Part shown: piece after piece, positions 5,424 to 10,010 of the stretch | How the letters are laid out: each line of letters starts with the position of its first letter | Position numbering within the stretch: the stretch's first letter is position 1 | Assembly (NCBI GenBank): GCA_002401365.1 | Contig: NVSW01000081.1 | Coordinates: 1-10,010, forward strand | Origin: Piscirickettsiaceae bacterium | GTDB lineage: Bacteria > Pseudomonadota > Gammaproteobacteria > Methylococcales > Cycloclasticaceae | DNA length: 10,010 nt | Direction: 5' to 3' | Program-made: the position numbers and the translations under genes | The notes under the pieces: generated by a model | Seen by the model: only the letters and a program-made list of their open reading frames with translations | Told to the model about the DNA's origin: nothing | Database searches by the model: none

Positions 5424-6358
5424 TGGTGGTTGAAACTGAGCATAAGCCGGTGTTGTTGGGTGAAGCATTGGACGGGCTAATGCAACGAACTGATGGGGTT
5501 TTTATAGATGGAACCTTTGGTCGTGGTGGGCATAGTGGGAATATCTTGCAGAGGCTATCAGCAGCGGGGCGATTGCTTGCTATTGATAAGGATGTTGATG
5601 CGATGAATTCGTCAGCCGCAAAACAGTGGTTACTTGATTCAAGATTTGAGCTTGAGCATGAAAGTTTTGCCAACATGCAGCAGTTAGTAGTGCAACGTAA
5701 TTGGCTGGGGAAGGTTAGCGGGATTTTGCTTGACCTCGGTGTTTCGTCACCACAGTTAGATGTTGCAGAACGCGGCTTTAGCTTTATGAAAGATGGGCCT
5801 CTGGATATGCGTATGGATGTGAGCCGTGGCGAGTCAGCGGCTGAATGGTTGTCTTCTGTTAAGGAAGCTGACTTGGTTGATGTGTTAAGGACCTACGGTG
5901 AAGAGCGATTTGCTCGTAGAATTGCCGCAAAAATTGTTTCAACAAGAGATGAAGCATGCATTGATACAACTGCGCAATTAGCCTCTTTAATTGAGGATGT
6001 GGTAACTAAACGTGAACCGGGAAAACACCCTGCAACACGAACTTTTCAAGCGATTAGAATAAAAATAAACAATGAACTGAGTGACCTTGAAAGTGTGTTG
6101 TTGCAGTCGATGGATATGCTGGCGAAAGACGGGCGGTTGGTGGTTATTAGCTTCCATTCGTTAGAAGACAGAATTGTTAAACGTTTTATGAGAAAGGAGT
6201 CTTTAGGTGATGTGGTGTCGAGGCATTTGCCATTACCTTTGGATGCGAAAAAACCAAGGTTAAGGACAATTGGTAAGGCGGTTAAGGCCTCTGCTGCCGA
6301 ATTGGCTGAAAATGTCCGTAGTAGAAGTGCGGTGTTGCGAATAGCGGAGAAATTGTGA
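5423..6358 (+). CDS. rsmH: 16S rRNA (cytosine-1402-N4)-methyltransferase RsmH
   Basis: RsmH (formerly MraW) uses S-adenosylmethionine to methylate N4 of C1402 in the decoding centre of 16S rRNA. At 311 residues it has the usual length. Motifs in order: HKPVLLGEAL (7-16), the SAM-binding DGTFGRGGHS (29-38), AIDKD (53-57), LLDLGVSSPQLD (102-113), GFSFMKDGPLDMRMD (118-132), HPATRTFQAIRIKINNEL (202-219) and VISFHSLEDRIVKRF (241-255). The ATG shares one base with the mraZ stop and has no clear ribosome site of its own, so translation is probably coupled to mraZ. It overlaps ftsL by four bases at the other end. Confidence 0.97.
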   Translation: MVVETEHKPVLLGEALDGLMQRTDGVFIDGTFGRGGHSGNILQRLSAAGRLLAIDKDVDAMNSSAAKQWLLDSRFELEHESFANMQQLVVQRNWLGKVSGILLDLGVSSPQLDVAERGFSFMKDGPLDMRMDVSRGESAAEWLSSVKEADLVDVLRTYGEERFARRIAAKIVSTRDEACIDTTAQLASLIEDVVTKREPGKHPATRTFQAIRIKINNELSDLESVLLQSMDMLAKDGRLVVISFHSLEDRIVKRFMRKESLGDVVSRHLPLPLDAKKPRLRTIGKAVKASAAELAENVRSRSAVLRIAEKL

Positions 6359-6630
6359 CTGGTGCTGAAAAATTTTGGCTAGTCATGATATTGCCATTGG
6401 TTTTGCTGTCGGCGTTGGCAGTGGTTTACGTGAAATATGAGGAGCGTGTTTTATTTACTCAATTGCAGAGGGAAATCAACTTTCAGGATCGACTTGCAGT
6501 GGAGTGGAGTCGGTTGCAGTTAGAGCGAAATACGTGGTCTTCGAATAGTCGAATTGAAAAAATCGCAAAACAAAAGCTGGGCTTACAAACGCCGACAGCA
6601 GAGCAAATTATATTCATAAAAGTGAAATGA
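6355..6630 (+). CDS. ftsL: Cell division protein FtsL
   Basis: FtsL is a small bitopic inner-membrane protein that joins FtsB and FtsQ and helps activate the FtsW-FtsI septal synthase. The 91 residues show a short cytoplasmic tail, a membrane span (about 7-26), and a heptad-like periplasmic helix (about 29-60, rich in Leu, Arg and Glu). A C-terminal segment follows with SRIEKIAKQKLGLQTPT (65-81), the most recognisable FtsL stretch. It starts with GTG, sharing GTGA with the rsmH stop, behind GGAG at suitable spacing. It shares ATGA with ftsI. Sequence identity in this family is low, but position, size and topology make the call secure. Confidence 0.93.
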   Translation: MTGAEKFWLVMILPLVLLSALAVVYVKYEERVLFTQLQREINFQDRLAVEWSRLQLERNTWSSNSRIEKIAKQKLGLQTPTAEQIIFIKVK

Positions 6631-8366
6631 TAAGTCAACATCAACAACCTAATGGCGAAAAAGGCAAAGTGATTGTGCCGGAGCTATCTGGCCGCCGTCG
6701 TTTCGTACTGGCGTGCTTTATGTTGGCGATGTGCGCGCTAATCTGGCGCGCAGTTGACCTGCAAGTATTGAGTAATGATTTTTTACAAAACCGTGGTGAT
6801 GCGGTTCATTTGAGTGATATTAAAATACCCGCTTATCGCGGCAAGATTATTGATCGTGATGGCCATGCGTTGGCGATTAGTGCGCCGGTTAATTCTGTTT
6901 GGGTAAACCCTCAAGAATTTAACGGCAATGGACAGAAGAAAAAACTAGCATCATTGTTGGGGGTTAAGCTTAACGCTTTGGCGAAGAAGGTGTCGAAAAA
7001 ATCGGGCAGGCGTTTTGTCTATTTGCGCCGACATATGGATCCTCAGCAGGCGAACCTTGTGATCGATCTTGGTTTGCCGGGGATATATATTCAAAAAGAA
7101 TATAGGCGTTTTTACCCTGATGGAGAGGTAGCAGCACATTTGCTTGGGTTCACTAACGTAGATGATGAAGGGCAAGAGGGTTTGGAGCTTGCGTTTGAAA
7201 GTCGTTTAAAAGGCGTGCCGGGCGTGGAACGCGTGCTACGAGATGGACGTCGTCGCATGGTAAAGCACGTTGAAGCAATTAGAGAGCCAGTGCCAGGAAA
7301 AGATATTCACTTATCCATTGATCGTCGGTTGCAATATTTGGCATATCGGGAATTAAAAGCGGCCGTGGCTCAGCAAAAAGCCAAATCCGGCTCATTGGTG
7401 TTGTTGAACTCGCAAACGGGTGAGGTGTTAGCAGTTGCAAACCAGCCAGCGTTTAACCCAAATGAGCGTTCTAAATTAACCGCCAACCGAGTTCGAAATC
7501 GTGCATTTGTTGATGTGTTTGAACCAGGCTCAATTATGAAGCCATTTACCGTGGCTGCGGGGATGATGTCTGGGTTATTTAATACGTCTAGTATTATCGA
7601 TACAACGCCAGGGTATATGAAAGTGGGGCGTAGTCAGGTTAGAGATCATCGCAATTATGGCAAAATTAACCTTGCAACATTATTGCTTAAATCAAGTAAT
7701 GTTGGCGCCAGTAAAATTGCATTGACAGTGCCCCCTGAGAGTTTATGGGGCCTGCTGGATGGTTTAGGCTTCGGCCGAAAAGCAAACATTGGCTTTCCCG
7801 GTGAGGCAAAGGGGAAATTGGTAGGGTTTGAGCGTTGGCGACCTATTGAAAGAGCTACGCTAGCTTTTGGTTATGGCTTGTCGGGATCCGTTTTGCAAAT
7901 TGCACAGGCATATGGAGCGTTGGCAAATGATGGCATGATGCACCCCACTTCGTTGTTATTGCAGAAGGATAAGTCGGCTGCTGTGCAAGTTATTCCAGCG
8001 CGGATAGCTAGACAGGTTCGTGATATGTTGCAGGGCGTAGTGAGTAAGGCGGGAACGGCGCCGCGAGCACAAATTCAAGGTTATACCGTGGCTGGCAAAA
8101 CGGGAACGGTAAAAAAGGCCATTGCTGGGGGTTATTCAGACGATAAATATTTGGGTATTTTTGCTGGCATGGCACCGGCCGATAAGCCGGAACTGGTATT
8201 GGTCGTAATGATTGATGAGCCGATGGCAGGCGACTATTACGGTGGTCTAGTGGCCGCACCAACGTTTTCCAGGGTAATGGCGGGTGCTTTGCGGTTAATG
8301 AATATTGCACCAGATGATGTTAGCTCAATGACTATTCTTGCGGCTAATAATAGGGATGCAAAATGA
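6627..8366 (+). CDS. ftsI: Septal peptidoglycan transpeptidase FtsI (penicillin-binding protein 3)
   Basis: FtsI is the class B penicillin-binding protein that cross-links septal peptidoglycan with FtsW. The 579-residue product has a membrane anchor at about 25-43 and the dimerisation/pedestal motif RGKIIDRDGHALAIS (71-85). The transpeptidase domain carries all three catalytic boxes: SIMK with nucleophile S302 and K305, SSN at 356-358, and KTGT at 491-494. EPGSIMKPF and SSNVG contexts are typical. The C-terminus (about 565-579) lacks further recognisable elements. Start and stop both lie in ATGA overlaps with ftsL and murE, indicating coupling. This would be a target of division-specific beta-lactams by family knowledge; no unusual active-site change is visible. 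Confidence 0.97.
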   Translation: MISQHQQPNGEKGKVIVPELSGRRRFVLACFMLAMCALIWRAVDLQVLSNDFLQNRGDAVHLSDIKIPAYRGKIIDRDGHALAISAPVNSVWVNPQEFNGNGQKKKLASLLGVKLNALAKKVSKKSGRRFVYLRRHMDPQQANLVIDLGLPGIYIQKEYRRFYPDGEVAAHLLGFTNVDDEGQEGLELAFESRLKGVPGVERVLRDGRRRMVKHVEAIREPVPGKDIHLSIDRRLQYLAYRELKAAVAQQKAKSGSLVLLNSQTGEVLAVANQPAFNPNERSKLTANRVRNRAFVDVFEPGSIMKPFTVAAGMMSGLFNTSSIIDTTPGYMKVGRSQVRDHRNYGKINLATLLLKSSNVGASKIALTVPPESLWGLLDGLGFGRKANIGFPGEAKGKLVGFERWRPIERATLAFGYGLSGSVLQIAQAYGALANDGMMHPTSLLLQKDKSAAVQVIPARIARQVRDMLQGVVSKAGTAPRAQIQGYTVAGKTGTVKKAIAGGYSDDKYLGIFAGMAPADKPELVLVVMIDEPMAGDYYGGLVAAPTFSRVMAGALRLMNIAPDDVSSMTILAANNRDAK

Positions 8367-9898
8367 TGCCAGCACAGCAAACAGATTTGATGGTTTCGGT
8401 GCAAGCGTTGCTGCATGGTATTGTCGACATTGATACTGAGCAGTTGGTAAGTATGATGACGCTTGATGCTAGAACGGTACAAGCCGAGGGTCTTTTCTTT
8501 GCGGTGAGTGGTTCGCGAGCTCATGGCTTGCAGTATGCGGAGCAAGCTATAAAAAATGGCGTGGCTGTCATTATTTATGATCCGACCTCAGGTGGTGAGT
8601 TGTTAGCTAAGCGGTACCGCAATCGACATGATTTGATGTTATTAGCATTAGAAAATTTGGCTGATCATATTGGTGAGTTAGCGGCACGTTTTTATCACCA
8701 TCCTTCAACAAAGCTAGCTGTTCTTGGGGTTACTGGAACAAACGGCAAAACCTCGGTTAGTCATTTTCTCGCCCAAGCCCTTGAAAGTCGCACCCAATGT
8801 GCAGTTATTGGCACCTTGGGATGGGGTTACTTAGAAAGGTTGAATACAACAGCGAATACAACCCCTGATGCGATCACAATACAGCGTCAGTTGGCGTCTT
8901 TTGTTAACGATGGCGTGGATGCGGTAGCGATTGAAGTGTCATCGCACGGCTTACAACAGGGTCGTGTTTCTTGCGTGCAATTTGAAGGCGCCGTGTTTAC
9001 CAATTTAACCCATGATCATCTTGATTATCACGGTTCAATGGCGGCGTATGGCGACGCAAAATTGGAACTTTTTAGGGTGCCAGGTTTGAAGTTTGCAGTG
9101 TTGAACTTAGATGATGCCTTTAGCGCAACAATATTAAAGGTGCTTGATGAGTCTGTTCATGTGGTGGGCTTCTCTCGTGCCACGCATGTTGATGTCAATG
9201 TTGATGTGTTCTTGAGTGTGCAGCATGTGTCACAAGATGCTCATGGGGTCAGCTTCGAATTAAGCCATTCAACCCAATCGGTGTCTATTCACTCTTCAAT
9301 ATTGGGTGATTTCAATGTAGATAATATCGTTGCAACCTTAGCGACGCTACTGGCAATGGATTGGCCAATGAATGAGGCCGCTGCCAGCGTAAAAAACATA
9401 AAGAGTATTGCAGGGCGAATGGAGTGTATTGCTCCCAGCCCAGATTTACCGCTGGTTATAGTTGATTATGCGCATACACCAGATGCATTAGCCTCTGTAT
9501 TAACAACGCTGCGTGAACATTGCGCAGGAAGTTTGAGAGTTGTGTTTGGTTGTGGTGGCGATAGAGATCAAGACAAAAGGGCAGAGATGGGACGTCTTGC
9601 GGGAGAGTTAGCAGATGAAATAATTATTACTAATGATAACCCTCGCTATGAAAATGCAGAACGTATTGCAGATCAGGTATTACAGGGTGTTGAAGATCAA
9701 GCAAAAGCGGTGCTTATCTTGGATCGTAAGGCGGCTATCGAGAAGACGATCGAGCATGCATCAGTGAGTGATGTTGTCGTTATTGCTGGTAAGGGGCACG
9801 AAGATTATCAATTAATAGCTGAGGAACGGTTAAGTTTTAGTGATGCCAATGTAGCTCGACAAGCACTGAAAGCTTATTCCGCGAAGGAGATTCATTGA
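8363..9898 (+). CDS. murE: UDP-MurNAc-tripeptide synthetase MurE (meso-diaminopimelate-adding)
   Basis: MurE is the cytoplasmic ATP-dependent ligase that adds the third residue to UDP-MurNAc-L-Ala-D-Glu. The 511-residue product shows the nucleotide-binding loop GVTGTNGKTS (122-131) and TTPDA (166-170), EVSSHGLQQGRV (191-202), and FTNLTHDHLDYHG (212-224). AYGDAK (228-233) follows, with K233 in the place of the carbamylated lysine, then GCGGDRDQDKR (396-406). DNPR at 425-428 is the motif that recognises meso-diaminopimelate rather than lysine, as expected for a Gram-negative. Two consecutive ATG codons occur at the start; the first (8363) overlaps the ftsI stop as ATGA and is used here. The length is close to the usual 490-500 residues. 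Confidence 0.96.
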   Translation: MMPAQQTDLMVSVQALLHGIVDIDTEQLVSMMTLDARTVQAEGLFFAVSGSRAHGLQYAEQAIKNGVAVIIYDPTSGGELLAKRYRNRHDLMLLALENLADHIGELAARFYHHPSTKLAVLGVTGTNGKTSVSHFLAQALESRTQCAVIGTLGWGYLERLNTTANTTPDAITIQRQLASFVNDGVDAVAIEVSSHGLQQGRVSCVQFEGAVFTNLTHDHLDYHGSMAAYGDAKLELFRVPGLKFAVLNLDDAFSATILKVLDESVHVVGFSRATHVDVNVDVFLSVQHVSQDAHGVSFELSHSTQSVSIHSSILGDFNVDNIVATLATLLAMDWPMNEAAASVKNIKSIAGRMECIAPSPDLPLVIVDYAHTPDALASVLTTLREHCAGSLRVVFGCGGDRDQDKRAEMGRLAGELADEIIITNDNPRYENAERIADQVLQGVEDQAKAVLILDRKAAIEKTIEHASVSDVVVIAGKGHEDYQLIAEERLSFSDANVARQALKAYSAKEIH

Positions 9899-10010
9899 TG
9901 CACGCATTGAATCTTGAACAGTTATCTGTGGCTGTGGGCGGAAAAATGTATGGCCAGAACGTTAGTTTTACTCGGGTAAGTACAGATACGCGCTCCATCC
10001 AGAAGGGTGA
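9898..10010 (+). CDS. murF: UDP-MurNAc-tripeptide:D-Ala-D-Ala ligase MurF (partial, N-terminus only)
   Basis: The first 37 codons of the next ligase are visible before the window ends. The segment LNLEQLSVAVGGKMYG (4-19) followed by VSTDTRSIQKG (27-37) is the typical N-terminal substrate-binding start of MurF. The ATG shares one base with the murE stop (TGATG) and is preceded by AAGGAG (9884-9889) with eight bases of spacing. MurF adds D-Ala-D-Ala to the MurE product, so the two genes encode consecutive steps. The catalytic domain lies beyond the window. Confidence 0.92.
   Translation, partial: MHALNLEQLSVAVGGKMYGQNVSFTRVSTDTRSIQKG

Noticed and set aside
5173..5676. Long minus-strand open frame opposite mraZ and rsmH
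   Set aside because: Antisense shadow of two conserved genes whose plus-strand motifs are complete.
8008..8545. Minus-strand open frames opposite the end of ftsI and start of murE
   Set aside because: Antisense shadows; the product of one is Pro/Arg-rich in the way typical of reversed coding sequence.

Overview
The window is a chromosomal segment from a Gram-negative bacterium, most likely a gammaproteobacterium. The basis is the mraZ-rsmH-ftsL-ftsI-murE-murF gene order, the gammaproteobacterial look of MraZ, FtsL and FtsI, and a MurE carrying the meso-diaminopimelate motif DNPR. Base composition is moderately AT-rich, more so in the left half. A marine, Cellvibrionales-like host is only an impression.

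Left part (1-1709, all minus strand): a possible three-gene run read right to left. It holds a small integral-membrane methyltransferase of the isoprenylcysteine carboxyl methyltransferase (ICMT) type, a beta-carbonic anhydrase with complete zinc and Asp/Arg motifs, and a secreted DsrE-family protein that leaves the window at base 1. A gene-poor stretch follows (1710-2476). It contains a strong 13-bp hairpin resembling a plus-strand terminator with no gene in front of it, two palindromes and a 25-codon ORF of doubtful reality.

Middle (2477-4507, minus strand): a membrane-anchored cyclic-di-GMP enzyme, with an N-terminal periplasmic sensor, a GGDEF domain and an EAL domain, split over three reading frames. 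The catalytic part is intact over 519 codons. The sensor part is separated from it by two frame changes, one of which lies exactly on an A-AAA-AAA slippery heptamer. This is a decaying gene, an error-containing sequence, or a gene that uses slippage at the A7 run.

Right part (4883-10010, plus strand): the start of the division and cell wall (dcw) cluster. A promoter with a perfect TTGACA is followed by 10-bp-spaced, MraZ-type G-rich boxes and a TTG-started mraZ. Then come rsmH, ftsL, ftsI, murE and the first 37 codons of murF. Every junction overlaps by 1 or 4 bases (TAATG, GTGA, ATGA, ATGA, TGATG), so the operon is read as one translationally coupled unit. It makes the MraZ regulator, the 16S rRNA methyltransferase, two divisome proteins and two consecutive peptidoglycan precursor ligases.

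No clearly new biological system was found. The observations most worth checking are the split c-di-GMP gene, the orphan hairpin and the degenerate MraZ operator.
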